Positions 13,501 through 24,800 of a DNA stretch of 64,000 bases are shown here, in pieces. A program made the position numbers and the translations under genes. The stretch's first letter is position 1, and each line of letters opens with the position of its first letter. This DNA comes from Phoronis australis (taxonomy: Eukaryota > Phoronida > Phoronidae), in contig NMRA01000463.1 of the NCBI GenBank assembly GCA_002633005.1, positions 2,070 through 66,069 on the forward strand. Direction: 5' to 3'. The notes beneath the pieces are model-generated. The model worked only from the letters and a program-made list of their open reading frames with translations. It was not told the DNA's origin and made no database searches.

Positions 13501-13651
13501 GGAGATCAGTTGACAATGACAACGGAAGCACAATGTCCTCTCGAAGTTCAAAGAAGCCTGTTGAAACATTCTTGCGACACAGGGTGGATTCAAAATTCTT
13601 CAAGCAGAACTCCAAGCAGAGAACGCGGAGAGATTGTGGATTGTGCTGCAT
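1444..13651 (-). CDS. ZER1: ZER1-like (ZYG11/ZER1 family) gene, 3' end off window
   Basis: Spliced gene on the minus strand; exons in coding order are 13651-13271, 11351-10978, 9979-9828 (or 9818), 8700-8621, 7754-7599, 5294-5236, 3445-3319, 2096-1881 and 1534-1444. The product starts with the family's N-terminal block (SLRVLCLEFCLKNF), continues with leucine-rich repeats (LEHLDLSRCDIS, LESLDISGTNL, LKFLGLFG) and then armadillo-like helices (NCCFTLCQLDIPADIQFEY, SWSALWNVT). These line up in order with human ZER1 from near its start to about residue 560 of 766, so roughly the last 200 residues lie beyond the left edge. Known role of the family: substrate receptor of CUL2-RBX1 ubiquitin ligase that recognises N-terminal glycine degrons. 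ZER1 is preferred over ZYG11 from the local matches and from TBC1D13 lying next door. Weak points are one exon-phase ambiguity (exon 3 to 4) and the donor of the last visible exon. Confidence 0.9.
1881..2096 (-). CDS. ZER1: ZER1-like exon 8 (armadillo-like helices)
   Basis: 216 bp, phase 0 at both ends, acceptor TCTGTTGCAG|ATTATA and donor TTCAG|GTAACC. 72 codons: IIFNCCFTLCQLDIPADIQF through KALIGAVGGIQ. Strong match to human RNCCLTLCNFSIPEELEFQY and HLCNALVCQV. Confidence 0.92.
2790..2895 (+). repeat. Tandem repeat, about 22-bp unit x5
   Basis: Units of TAGTCCAAAATTGTTTACT with small variations, in an intron of the ZER1-like gene. Confidence 0.8.
2978..3040. repeat. Small palindromic element (family E), copy 1
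   Basis: Core TTGAGAACCAGTTCAATGCC, TTATTCAGTG, then GTTCTCAAAACACGG as inverted counterpart. Shortened relative to 19755-19860. Confidence 0.6.
3319..3445 (-). CDS. ZER1: ZER1-like exon 7
   Basis: 127 bp, acceptor TTGCTTTCAG|TGCATCG and donor AAGACA|GTAAGTG. Encodes ASFYFFTRQEDNE through RLIRCVLHAVSRFMNDKT, aligned to human AALFYLTNSEYRSEQ and RQVIQVVLNGMESY. Confidence 0.9.
3520..3748 (-). mobile_element. MITE-like element with CAGGGCTTGGAAT ends (family D, copy 1)
   Basis: Both ends read CAGGGCTTGGAAT inward (left as CAGGGCTTGGAATG, right as ATTCCAAGCCCTG). The interior on the minus strand has CTCTTTTAAGAGGATTTTCTC, repeated TTTCCTCTT, TTAAATTTTGCAA and GGAAAATTTTCC. A possible AAATC target duplication is one base off. 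Confidence 0.7.
4008..4139. mobile_element. Near-perfect hairpin / foldback element
   Basis: Arms of about 60 nt pair with few mismatches. The left arm has TTTATGACATGGGCAAA and TCTTGGAAACTTCGTCAAAA. The right arm is its reverse complement with CCATGTCATAAATCTGAGA. The loop is about 10 nt. Intronic in the ZER1-like gene. Confidence 0.75.
5059..5100 (+). repeat. Tandem repeat, 14-bp unit x3
   Basis: AGTCCCATCTGCAA repeated three times; the last unit has one change. Confidence 0.8.
5236..5294 (-). CDS. ZER1: ZER1-like exon 6 (59 bp)
   Basis: Short exon between TTTACTAG|GCTGCG and GGCAG|GTGAGTC. Encodes AAVTAMERHPKDVNIQNSG in phase 0 and leaves phase 2, exactly what exon 7 needs. Matches human LVITALKCHKYDRNIQVTGS. 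Too short to show up as an open reading frame on its own. Confidence 0.88.
5850..6030 (+). repeat. Dispersed repeat (family F), copy 1
   Basis: Shares AGTCCTATTTTTG, CTCATGCAAAAGTGGAAAAT and GGAGAACGGCGCATGAAGCA, then ATGACCTATTTTTAAGATATG and TTCCAAATTTG, with 21855-22010 and 29300-29900. Diverged. Confidence 0.45.
6690..7022. mobile_element. Long foldback element, arms about 155 bp (family B)
   Basis: The left arm starts ACAACTACTATTAAAATCTC. The right arm ends with its inverted counterpart GAGGTTTTAATAATAGTTAT. The centre carries CACACTCATCATGGTGTG and its inverse ACACCATGATGAGTGT around a short loop. No transposase. Open frames on either strand inside it are by-products of the palindrome. 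Confidence 0.75.
7599..7754 (-). CDS. ZER1: ZER1-like exon 5 (start of armadillo-like part)
   Basis: 156 bp, phase 0 at both ends, acceptor CTGCCGCAG|GTGACG and donor AGTGCA|GTAAGA. 52 codons: VTGKANWKQIACAVTTYVDR through EVSSEAQLALSA. Corresponds to human VSGDKNEEQVLNAIEAYTEHRP and the following helix. Confidence 0.88.
8040..8095 (+). repeat. SINE tail fragment
   Basis: TGTGATAAGACCAATATGTG then GCAGACCAGACTTAAAAATG: the same tail as the SINE at 23025-23150, without a recognisable tRNA head. Confidence 0.5.
8621..8700 (-). CDS. ZER1: ZER1-like exon 4
   Basis: 80 bp, entering in phase 1 and leaving in phase 0 at donor GATCAA|GTAAGTG. Encodes GRHLKFLGLFGCPHSPYERQ, matching the ZER1 segment RPLQFLGLFENSLC. 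The acceptor is TTTAG|CAGG, or TTTAGCAG|G three bases further in, which gives the same frame. Confidence 0.82.
9372..9530 (+). repeat. Single arm of foldback family B
   Basis: Aligns with the left arm of 6690-7022 along its whole length (ATTAAAATCTCTTGGTC, TGACCTCTTGTCTATTTAC, CTCGTCATGGTGTGATTTTT), without the inverted partner. It directly abuts the tRNA-like SINE that follows. Confidence 0.7.
9537..9614 (-). repeat. tRNA-derived SINE-like sequence
   Basis: On the minus strand it shows an A-box-like TAGTGGTTAAGGTGGTGGAC and a B-box-like GGTTTCAAATCC about 50 nt apart, with long-variable-arm spacing as in Leu/Ser tRNAs. No intact cloverleaf was traced, so it is called a SINE head rather than a tRNA gene. 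Confidence 0.6.
9828..9979 (-). CDS. ZER1: ZER1-like exon 3 (LRR); 3' end uncertain
   Basis: The acceptor TTTCTTCAG|GCACTTGG completes an Arg codon and is followed by HLDISCDSRD and SLPHLESLDISGTNLAG. Two donors are possible. CAG|GTACTGG ending the exon at 9818 has the better sequence but leaves phase 2, which does not join exon 4. CTT|GTGGAG ending it at 9828 is weaker but restores phase 1 and joins exon 4 in frame. A small undetected exon between 8701 and 9817 is the other possibility. Confidence 0.75.
10978..11351 (-). CDS. ZER1: ZER1-like exon 2 (leucine-rich repeats)
   Basis: Acceptor TTTCATCAG|GTCCTG and donor CTCAG|GTTTGTG. 374 bp that enters in phase 0 and leaves in phase 2. It encodes the linker (VLNVDQLTSEDFYTEFYRI) and LRRs such as LPNLRALTL, LEHLDLSRCDIS and LKSLVLHNVRFSNLDEV, matching the human ZER1 segment around LRFLNLG and SLVSLVLYNMDLS. 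Confidence 0.9.
12940..13183. mobile_element. MITE-like element with terminal inverted repeats (family C)
   Basis: Left end GCTGGCGCTGTAGTCTGTAC and GCATTCTGGGATTA; right end TAATCCCAGAATGCCTTATG and TACAACACCATC, inverted relative to the left. About 244 bp in the first intron of the ZER1-like gene, 87 bp from exon 1. Confidence 0.65.
13271..13651 (-). CDS. ZER1: ZER1-like exon 1 (start codon)
   Basis: 127 codons in phase 0. The ATG at 13651-13649 sits in a CACCATG context and opens MQHNPQSLRVLC. The donor CAG|GTACTA follows codon TLQ. An AATTTAG just upstream of CACC could be an acceptor for a non-coding leader exon. The frame stays open a few codons further up (PPEFST), but family alignment favours this ATG. 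Confidence 0.85.
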
Positions 13652-15787
13652 GGTGCTAAATTCAGGAGGCAATTATCACATGCTTGGCTCAGTCGCTGAT
13701 TAAGAAGACTGTTCTATAAGGAAAAATGAACATCATCACTTGAACATTTTGTATGTAAGGTATAGTTGTTGTTTTTTTTTTATTTTGCACCCATTATTAC
13801 GATGACGACAATGTATAGAGAATCCCATCACCACAAGAATATCAAGAGACCAGTTTTATTACCTGGAAAAATATACCAATTAACTTGATTTTCACTGTTT
13901 AGCCAGTTAACCAAGGTGCACAATGTTTGTGGATACCAAAGGCATACGGCCAATGGCCCTGTAATGGAAATGCTCAAAAAATTTACTTTAACTTTGAATT
14001 GCTACAATAAAGCATGCTAAACAATTACAGAAACAGTTGCCAGCGAAGGATAGGTTGGATATAAATACAAGTGCTGCTAAAATTACAATCAGTTTTTGAC
14101 TCAAATAGCCATATCATTGGTCACCTGACCTGGCTTTAAGAAAACGTGGCCGTCAAAGAACAATTTTTCACGAATAAGAAACACGCACTGGCATAGCATT
14201 GAATCTAAATTAACAGCAAGAATAAAGGACCGAAGAACATCTAAAGAGGACAATGCTCATTGACAAATCAATCTGAACCTGATGGACTCGGTTGATTTCC
14301 GAAAAAAAAAAACACTCAAAACTTAGCTCAGATTCCCTGACCTGTCAGTTGGGTTATGGGATGGTTGATAAAAAAGCGCTGTGTCATTGTGGGAGATTTT
14401 TATAGCTTATTTTGATCACTTAAGTACTAGAACTTACCTCTATTACATACCATTAAGTAAAGAAAGAGATAGTCTAAGTGTATGCATTTTATACAGTAAC
14501 ATAGATTCGCCAAAAGTCTGATGAGAATAAAAATATCACAATATGTGATGCATGTGTTGGTTGCTGTGACTGTCGCTTGACTTTTGTTTAGATCAATCAC
14601 TGTGTGACCCACAGGTTATAAGTCAAGTAGCAGGTAATCACGCAGCAAAATTTTCTCCTGGGAAGAAGGGGGAAACCCCCCTCCTGATCTCCCTCCATTT
14701 GGCACTATGCGCCTCTACAATCGTGCTTTGCGCTATTGATTACGAGACAGTGTTGCCCTCCTTTCCTAGATCGGCCACTGACCAATGTTACTACTAGTAT
14801 ATGTAACATGTGTAAATGGCATATCCACTACCACGTCATCCTTATACTTATGGTGAACACTAGAGGTATGTTCTAAAAGATTGAAATAAGTTCCCATGAC
14901 TGGGTGGCATGGAGTGAACTGCTCAATGCCCTTGGTACACAATAGCGAGCAGCTGGTGTTGAGTGCATCATGCTCTGTGTCCTGATGGAACTGTTGCAGT
15001 CCAAAATGATGCCTGCACAAACTGATTTGATGCACATTGGTGGATCTAACTGATGACCATGCCCAAATTTCTGCCAGTGATTCATGGGTTTTTTAAAGGT
15101 TATCAGACAGAACGGAAATTGCCACCATTTTTTCTCAGGACACTTCCTCAATCTAAATCTGCATACCTGAGTACTCATTGGCGTCAATTTCAGTAACCGT
15201 TAAAGTCCGTAAACCAATGGCAGTTATTTTAGAACTTATAGAAGCTTTAGTTTGGCGAAGGCATCAGTTTATCTCACCAACCCGAGACAAATTGAACTGC
15301 GCCAAATCAAGTTTGTCGCAAGCAGCATCGATTGGCCGTTTGGGCTGCAGTGAAGAGAGACCTGGCTCAATATCAAAATGAACGAAAACTGAAACGAGAC
15401 ACTGGCACAAAAGAAGCTGCTGAAGTTCGGTTTGGCTTATAGTCAAACGGCCGATGACTACAAAGAAATAACAGCCAAGATTAAAATCAAAATGTAACGA
15501 CACAAACCACTAGACTACAGACCCTTTTGTCCTGTTATGAGAGAGGCCTCGGTATGACGTTGTCTGTGTTCCTAGGTAATGGTGTTACTAGATAAACAAA
15601 GAAATGAACAATTGGACATTTGCTTTTTCTTGTAAACAAAAGAAAACACAATTGAAAGATCTACGTGTTAACTAACTAATGTTGAATACTTATATTTAAA
15701 AGCAAGGTACTATACAAGTCGAACAGGACAATCCCGGAAGCGAGTATCGAATAATAGCATTATTTCAGCGCGCACAGGTGACCCAAA
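13652..15787. promoter_or_regulatory. Intergenic region between two divergent genes (putative bidirectional promoter)
   Basis: About 2.1 kb between the start codons of ZER1-like (minus) and TBC1D13 (plus). No open reading frame with family resemblance was found. Both core promoters and any leader exons should lie here. I could not fix transcription start sites, and no convincing TATA box was seen next to either ATG. Confidence 0.45.
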
Positions 15788-15807
15788 ATGGCAAACTACA
15801 GAGCAAA
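15788..15807 (+). CDS. TBC1D13: TBC1D13 exon 1 (20 bp coding)
   Basis: AAAATGG context, ATG then MANYRA and the first two bases of Lys, donor AGCAAA|GTAAGG. Joined to exon 2 it reads MANYRAKLEEYERIL, comparable to human MSSLHKSRIADFQDVL. Too short for independent proof; chosen because start context, donor and phase all fit. Confidence 0.72.
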
Positions 15808-18800
15808 GTAAGGGGTGTCAATCTTTTATTTTGCGCGTTGTTGTTCTCTGTGCTGGGAAGCACATGGCTTACTTTGTTTAAGAAAGCATAGTTTATGTGG
15901 TATAAAATTAAACCCTATAAGAAACACGACTAAATCCCGTACTCTCTGAATTTACAAGTTCAAAAAGTTGTGAGTTTAGCCTGGTTTGTTCACTTCACGT
16001 TCAATTAGGTTTGCTAAGGTAAACACTAGACTTCATTTGATACCGCGACGAAACCACTGTGAGTGATGCAATATAGAGACCTCTCTTAATCACATGCCTT
16101 CAGTCTTCAATCAATTGCACTTAAGCTGATTGGGTTAAGGTACCTGGCTTTGAATTGATTTGTTTCTGTGCACCGGGTACAACAAGTAGCCCCTGAGGCT
16201 GAGCTAGCTGGCCAGGGGCAGTGGCTGCAATACTCCCCAAGGCTTTCTGCTCTAATTTGGTCCTGTTTATTTTAAAGGGGTGATAGGCGATACATTGTCA
16301 AATTGTCAAAAATACATTTTAAACTTAAAATTATCACTTAGAATGAACTTACTTTCTTTGTCGATCCTTCCTGGTGCTGTACATATCTTCAGTGAAACAT
16401 GTCTACGAGAATTAAGATGACCTTGACGAAGACTACAGACCTCCAGATCACGAAACTCCAACTCTCACACCTTTGAGAGATTATACATCCACACCGCATA
16501 TTACGCAAACTCTTTCTTTCCATCTACCATTCTACTATGGGATAGACTCTCACATTTCGCCATCTCATCAGAAACAATAGAAATATTCACAAGTCACATC
16601 TTGAACATGAATCTTACATAGTAACAATTAAGACCTTTTTATCTTGGCACTAACCAGCACTTCGTTTTATCGTTATTTTTCACAGTTACGTGCACCTAAG
16701 TTTTATACTAACAATGCGCCAACAAGTAAGGATCGATACCACGATCGTTTGTTGTGTTTGGAAAAAGAAGGACTTCCAACTCCACTTTTTTGGTTACCAC
16801 TAACTTTTTCGCCGCGCGTGATAATCACAAAGTATTTCAACTGACGTTATGTGCGTTAAGCATTGCAAGGAGCGAGACTGATCGAAGCGTGTGATGTGGC
16901 ACATGACACTTTCAAAAAATAGCATAAGATATCAGGTGGAATTTTTAAGGTCTGTGTCCCTTGAATTTTTTGTTCGTCAACAGGCGCGACTTCAGCTAAC
17001 TTACTCAAAATGCCTCCCGGTGTAAGAAGCTCACTTGTAAAAACTCAGATTATCCTGGCTTTCTTATGCTGTTTCGCATCCATTACCAAGTCAGTTTTTG
17101 ACTTTGATACAGATTGAGGGTGAGGTTTTTGTTGAATTTTCAGTATTGGTAAAATATCTTGGATCTTTTCATGCAACGCCCCTAATTTAAGGATTATGTT
17201 CAGGGTTTGGCATTTTCTACTCTACTTTTGGGCGAACTCAAGATAAGTGTCTATTATTCTATGCTCGAGTACACTATAACTTACGTAGATAATTTATTGC
17301 CCTTAGTTCACAGTTTGTAAACCCAATATTAAAGCAATAAGTTCGAGTTTGAACTCGAAATTTCGAGTTTTTACCCGAGTTTGTAGCACGAATATAAGGG
17401 TCTTCAAGGGCAAACTTGAACTAGAAACTCCTATGCATAAACTATAATGTATTTGAGCACAGTCTCATAAACAATTATCTTAAGTTCGCACAAAAGGAGC
17501 AGAGAAATTGCCAAAAATAGTTTCGAGTTCATTTCGAGTACAACGATTAGAGACTGGGCCCAGGTACTTTTTCATTGAAAGGGCCTACATTTTAGATATT
17601 TCACTACAAGTTGTCATAAGTCAGCTTATAGTAACAACAAAGTGATGGACAAACAGGTCATTTGTGATTAAACGAGACTACAAATACACTGGAGATTTAG
17701 GAGTTAAGTGCCTGTCTGGAAGTGTTGCATACAACGACTCGCATGAAACTTCACTGCAAGGTTATTTTTTACTGTCATCGATTATACTGCTCTCGCGGGA
17801 GACGTCAAGGCGTCCTGGTGATGTGGCAGTCAAAAATGTTACCATATCCTATGACTTGTCTTGAGCATGGGCCTGACCGGCTGGTGTGGACGTTTCCACA
17901 GTGTAGCTTTTGCCGAGATTATCCGACTCCAGCATTGAACTAGCGACCCCGACCAAACCAGCCATAATGGGGGAGATAACATAAAAATTATGCAGTCAAC
18001 TTCCTATTATTTAACTAGTGTGCCTTGTGCAGCCTTGGATTTGTGACCTGAATGATTTTGCCCAATTCCGCAATAGGTTCCATAGTTCAAAATTTGCAAC
18101 TGCATGAAAGGGACAACTGTATTTTATTCTTTTAATCTTGTTTAAACTGGCCGTAGTTAACAACACTTAATCAAGAGTGTCTCACAAATAGTTTAGAAGT
18201 TTGTTGTTAATATGGAAACTACAAGCGGTTCTTATTTAAATTAGTAGTCACCAGTGTTGTACACATGGTTTTGGTGAATCATTTGAGCCTTAGCACGCTT
18301 GCCGGTTTTATTGCAGTCGCTGGTCTGATTTCCAGGTCGGGTGATGTCAGAAATTACTACAGCTGAGCTGTTACATGCGATGTATGATATGGAATCGTCC
18401 ATCCATGTTCTTTTCTCGGTAGTGTGATTATGTTGATTGGAACTGAGGTTGAATGCTAACTGTAATTACCAACATACTTGCAGGTTAGAAGAGTATGAAC
18501 GTATCCTTCAAGCTGATCATATCAAATATAAAGTACTCGCAGACTTATGCTTTACAGGTAAGTCTACCCAGCATTTTCCTATGCAGTCATTGAGGGCTTG
18601 GCTTTTCAGAATCTAGAGGGGTATTAGTAATAAAGCAAATTCATTACTATCTTCTCAGCTGGGATCACAACCCCTTTATTAAGGTGTTTTAAGTTGTACA
18701 GTCCAACTGGAGCAGTTTTATGACTAAGAGGTGGGTTCACAAAGAACAGCTTTCACTGACCTTGCTTGTCAGTTTTAAAAGGCCTATTGTGAGTGAACAA

Positions 18801-21800
18801 CACCCATGGTTTGCAATTGTCCACAAAATTGTAAGCCACTCTGTGGATTAGTTACCACTTTAAGCCTAAAATGGCGAAGCCTTGCCAGTGTTGGATGCTG
18901 ACAAGTGCAATTTTGTATATTCCGATTTCTTTCACAACCAATAATTATGCAGCAGAAGTTGAAGATCAACATAAATTCAAGTCGCTTTATGCAACCTGAC
19001 GAAGTTAACAAGATGCCAAACGATAATCGAGGTCACCGAGCCTCGTTGGCAAGAAGCAGAAGTGATATCAACAAGCATATCTGCTTTCGGACCAGGAGAA
19101 TTCTATGTCCTAATGACGGAATTTGTGGTTGGTCTCCGGTTGCCCTTAGTGATCTCACATGATTCAGTCAGTATGGCGGCATTTCACACCCCAGCATGCA
19201 CTGCATTCATTGATAAAGGTTTCACACTGTCATAATTTACTACCTTCAAGCTTCTTATATTCCTTATCAGTGATTTAACTGTTGCATTGCAGAGAAGTCT
19301 CGCAGTACGAACCAGGCTTTGATGTTCTTATGAAAATGTGATTTTTGTCAATTTAAGTTTTGTTGGTCGTAATAGGGTTATTTTTACAGTAATATATACA
19401 GGGTACACTGAAACAATGTTGATTTAAAAACAAAGTTATACAGACATTTTGAGTCTAAACATTTCTTGTATTTTTCCATAACATGTCACAGAGGCAGGAA
19501 AGCTTGTTGAACCTCTTGCATTTTCTCTTTCATTAAATGGCGTATATAGGTATGTGGTTTGCTTAGCTTTGACCTGTTTGCAGGTTGTCCACACGAACGA
19601 GGGGTCAGAGCCCTCTGCTGGAAGATTTTGTTAAACTATCTGCCTACAGACAAAAGCGAGTGGGTTAGTCTGTTAGAAAAACAGAGGTGAGACTTTTTCA
19701 AAAGTTTATCGTCATTGGAGATTTCTCCTGTAATTAAGGGCACCAGACAATCGTCAATAGCCGGATGTAACGGGCCTGCATTTTGAGAACCAGTTTGACG
19801 TCTGTTATTCAGTGGAGAAAACTGGTTCTCAGAATACGGGCATGTTATATCTGACTATTGCCAGACATTTACACGGTCCAATCATATCTTGGAATCACAA
19901 AATCATCCACTGGAACCATTCTATGTAATAGCCATATAGGTTTGTGAATCTCATTCTTTCGTGTGATTTGTGCAAACGATTTTGCTGGTAATATGTTTCT
20001 TTTTTGTGGAATGGTCGATTCTGCATTCCTGTTTTTCTTGCTGGTGCAATAAGTTAAACATGAAGTGGTTTTTATTAATGATTTAAAGGTTTGAGCATTT
20101 GATTCAGTGGTTTAGACATATCATTGTATGTTATTTTCGGCATTGTTTGTGCGATCTAAAAACTAATGAAATACTAGTAGCGTATTCATTTTTTACTTAA
20201 TTATTGACATTTTCCCTGAGAGCAATTCACAGGGTATTGCCCTCTACATATCTTACTTACCTGTACCTGTCACCCTATACACATTACTTGCCTACAGTCG
20301 CAATATTCTATGTAAAATACTTGTCTATAGTCATTTATTTCTTACTCACCTGCAGTCATAGGCCATCTACCTGCTGTCATTGCCATCTATATCTTTTTTG
20401 CATCCCGTCATAGCCATCTTCTTCCATAGGCCATCTACCTGTTGTCATAGCCATCTATATCTTACTTGCTATCAGTCTCGGCCACCCATACTATAGTTGC
20501 CTGCAGTCATAACTTTCTGATAGTTATCTAAGTTACTTACCTGTTGTTATAACCCTCTGTATTTTTCTTACCAACAGTCATTAGGCATGTATAGATATAT
20601 AATCTTAATTGTCTGCAGCTATACCTAGTATCCATATCTTACTTTTAGCATTAGTTTTCATTGTTCAACCTCCTCCTCCTGAAGAAGCATGGAGTGTGCC
20701 CTCTGCGGGCCCCGTAAGTAAACAAAGACTGTATTTTATCAATTCATGTTTCTGCACAGGACATGTTACCAAGAGTTTATCAACGACATGATCATCAAGC
20801 CGGGTGCTAATGCCTTTGGCAAAGACAGGACTGATGTCACGTTTGCAGATCACGTAAGTGTATTAGCGCGTAAAAGCCCAGTGAGTCATAACTATATTAA
20901 AGGTATACTAGCTTGTAAGGTCATGTACTCCAGAGGTATGCATTGAGAAGCTGTGTTACCTGAAAAAGGCAAACGCGGTGCATCATGTCTACCTCAAAAC
21001 TCATTCTCAACATCATTCAACAATGCCAATTTACTTATTCGCATCATAGCAATTATCTCATGTGTAGTCATGAAAGTTAAACAAAGGGATTAATATGCAA
21101 ATTTCACTTCTAAATCTTTATTTGCCTACTAGTACGTTGCTTTTCCAGCCTCTCAACCCGAATCCTGACAGTCAGTGGAAGGCTTACTTTCAAGACAACG
21201 ACATGCTGCTACAGATAGACAAGGACTGTAGGTGAGGAGATTGTTGTGTGTGACGTGGACTTAGTAACCATAGCAACGCAGGGGTAAGGTGTATTATATT
21301 GATGTGGCCTGTTCCTTGAAAACCGCCTTTATGTGTTGTTTAACTTTAATCAGTGTTTTTTGTACAATTGAAGGGGCAGAGGTTTTGAAAATGCACTGTG
21401 TTTTGGGCTGTGCGAACAGTCTCGAAGTTGAGGGGCAGTAGTCAGATGTAACGTGCCCGTACTTTGAGAATTAGTTTGATGCCTGTTATGCAGTGGAGAA
21501 AACTGGCTTTCAAGATCCGGACACGATATGTCCGACTTTTACTAGTTAGGGTTGTGTAACTCCTTATTGACTTGTCGTTGTATTCAGCCTGATATCCTAC
21601 AAAACTATAGGTTTCAACTTGGTAGAAATGATTACTTTCTGAAAGTAAAACACCCGAGGAATTTCATTTGTGACTCGATACCAATCTGCTATAAACTGAG
21701 TCACAAAACCACGTGATTTTTAGTACAATTTAGCAAACAGGGCATGCCCATTGCTAAACAATGGTATCAATAACGTGACCAAATTTTGTTAAATATAAAT

Positions 21801-24800
21801 CTGCGATATGAGATTTCCAAAATGCTGTACCTTTTTTCACAAAAGTCGTTAAAAGTCCTATTTTTGGTGGCCAATCATGCTAACGTCGAAAACTCCTGAC
21901 AGCGTTTTGGAGAACAGTGCATAAAGTATGGTGTATGAAAGTTATGAATATGATAGGCCATTTCTGAGATGTGATGTTCAAAAGTTTGCCAAATTTGGCC
22001 TTTTTTGAGGGTTCTAGATAACCTTAATATTTTGTTGGTCCCAGTTGTTCAACTGGTTACTGTTTCGCCAAAATCTTCCGTCGTGCTTTTGTTTTTGTTC
22101 AATGATTTAGTGGCAGATATTTGTCTGCACTTAACGTTCGGTCTGCTGCCCATGTACATCTGCTTTCCATATTACTCAGGAGGCTTTGCCCAGACTTGAA
22201 CTTCTTCCAATCACCCACCGAGTTCCCTTGCGAGGCTGTTGTGGACAAAAATGCAAACATTGAAAATCTACGGAAGCGTGTCGAAACATCGGCTTTAAAA
22301 GCACAACATGTTGGGAGAAACTGGTGTGGTATTACAAATGTGAGTACTGATCATTGCGTGAAGTAGCTAAGAACACGTCAACAGTTTTCAATATTAAAAA
22401 GATTACTTCTGACTATAAAACTGGTTTCAATCTGCTATTTGTTAGTCCAGAGAAAATTCATTTATGGACGCAGAAAGTACTACAATTTTGTTATTGGTCG
22501 ACGCCACGCTCAGTGTATAATGAGAGCCAGTGTGCCTACTTTGTAAGCCTGGTCTCAAATAACTCCAGAAATCAGCACTGATCTTAATAAGGAACAGTTA
22601 AGCTCTAATTTAATCTTAGATGTCTGATGGAAGGCAGACTTAAGCAGCTTTAGCTTATCTTAGAAAGTTTTAATACCACCTCTTCACAACTTGAAAGGAA
22701 GAATTACTCAATCTGTAAAAATTGTCTAATTTGAGACAAAAATACTTAATCGCTATATTTCACAGGCTTTACATAATTATTGAGCAAGTGGTCAATTATT
22801 TGTTTGTGACGGTTTTAAAGTAAGTACCATGATAATGCTTTGTAAAATCTAATTTTTGAAATTTGCTTCTTGTATCCATTTACAGCAATCGTCAACCTTT
22901 ATTAAATAACTTTTTAAGTCATAATTTTAGACCATGAATATATTCTTTAAAATTCTTAATGAGTGCAGAATCTTGTTTTATGTGCATAGACATAATGCCA
23001 GACTATTTGATTTATCTCCCAAACATTTTTAAGTCTGGTCAGCACGTCAGCTGTCGGCCACATCGCGTGACCTAATGAATATAAGTCCGAAAAGATTCCT
23101 GCACCCGACCGAGTCTCGAACCTGGAATCTTCTGCTAGGCAAGCAGACCCCACTTAAATACTGTTTGAGATATAATTAATTTTCCAGGCCAATTTGAAAT
23201 TTAAACAATGAGTTAATATTTCCTCGTCAAAATTTTTGCAAATAGTCTTTGAAAAAATTGAAGTTCTGATTTTCGATGTTTCATTTTGGGCTCATCCATT
23301 CACAGATCCACGCTGAGTTATCAAACAATTTTCTTCTCAGCCAGGACCAGAAACCCCGTGCTAAGCTTGTTAAGTTACACAATCCAACCAGGACAGTGGT
23401 ATACTAGAAGCACGGTCCACATTAACTGCTTTCACGGACATAGCATGTCAATTTCAATAGTCCTGTCATGTGCAAGTGACACCCTTGATTTACTGTCTGC
23501 GAAATTTAAGCCAATATACAGACTACTTATCCGCTTCAACTCCAAAATGTCAGAGTTCGAGCTAAAACGCGCTGGAAATTTAGAATTCATTGTCTTTATC
23601 GAGTTTGTTTCACGCGACCAACTACTGAAGTCTCCATGTTTCTGAGACCTAAATTTGCTGCTCAAGGAGGCTGCTATGGTTTTTCCTAGGCATTCTTTGA
23701 TAGCTAATCACTACACAAGTGGTCTTTGATCCATTTACAGCTGGTGTCGAACGACAAGCGCAAGAATCACGTGGACGAGTACACTGTCCTGTTAGAGGAA
23801 GGTCAAGAGGCTCATTGGGAGGTCGTGGAGAGGATACTGTTCATCTATGGCAAGCTAAACCCCGGACTGAAGTATATACAGGGAATGAATGAGATTATTG
23901 GACCCATATACTACACCTTTGCCTCCGACCCGAATAAGGAATGGAGAGGTTCGTGGTTGAGGGGAGTGCAGCGTTGTGATTTTGAAAGTTTGGTAATGCG
24001 TGCGCGGCTGCGTTGAGATTTTGATATTTTAGAATTTTATTATCGAATGTTTCTTTTACTAAATACTCCCTCCGTCAAGATTGGCATTCCTTATAATATC
24101 TGTTTGCTAAATGCTTATCCTGCGAAACCGTGAATTCTTGAAATCCTTAATGCTAACTGGATGAATGTAATGGCCAGATATTTGTAGGCACTGGGTTGTT
24201 CACCAAGTTTTTTCCTTCCACAGAATGTAAATAATTCCACACAACTCATTTGAACTTATAGACAGTTTTGTTATGAGATTTCTAAAAAAATGGTGTGATT
24301 GGGCTTAGGAATGGAAGCCTACTTAACTGACGATACGTCTGTCAAAAATGAGGACTTCTTTTTCTGACTGTCCCTTTTCCTGCAACTGTGGTTGCCAGAA
24401 AAATAATTTGTAGTGTTTATTACAAGTATTCAAGGCCATTGGCCCTTGGTACAATTACAGCAATTAACGTTTTTATACTAGAGAGGCACAAAGTACATTA
24501 ATTTTCTTTATGTTACGACAATCTCTTACAAAATGAAAGGTAAATGAAACTAATAACACCTTTGTCAGGGTTCTTCATCCAACTAATAAATTTATTGAAA
24601 CTGGGACAGTTATATGATAGGTAGCATGAATTCAAGTTATGAAGATCTCTCTGAACGATGAACAAAAAACACTGTCCTGTGGCAACAAACACAAGAACAC
24701 CATTTACTGTTTTGTGAGTTATATTCCCTGTGAGGCTTTGTTACAGGAGGCATTCTTGTAAATAGATGGCTGCTATGTTGTGCCTGTTGACATCTATACT

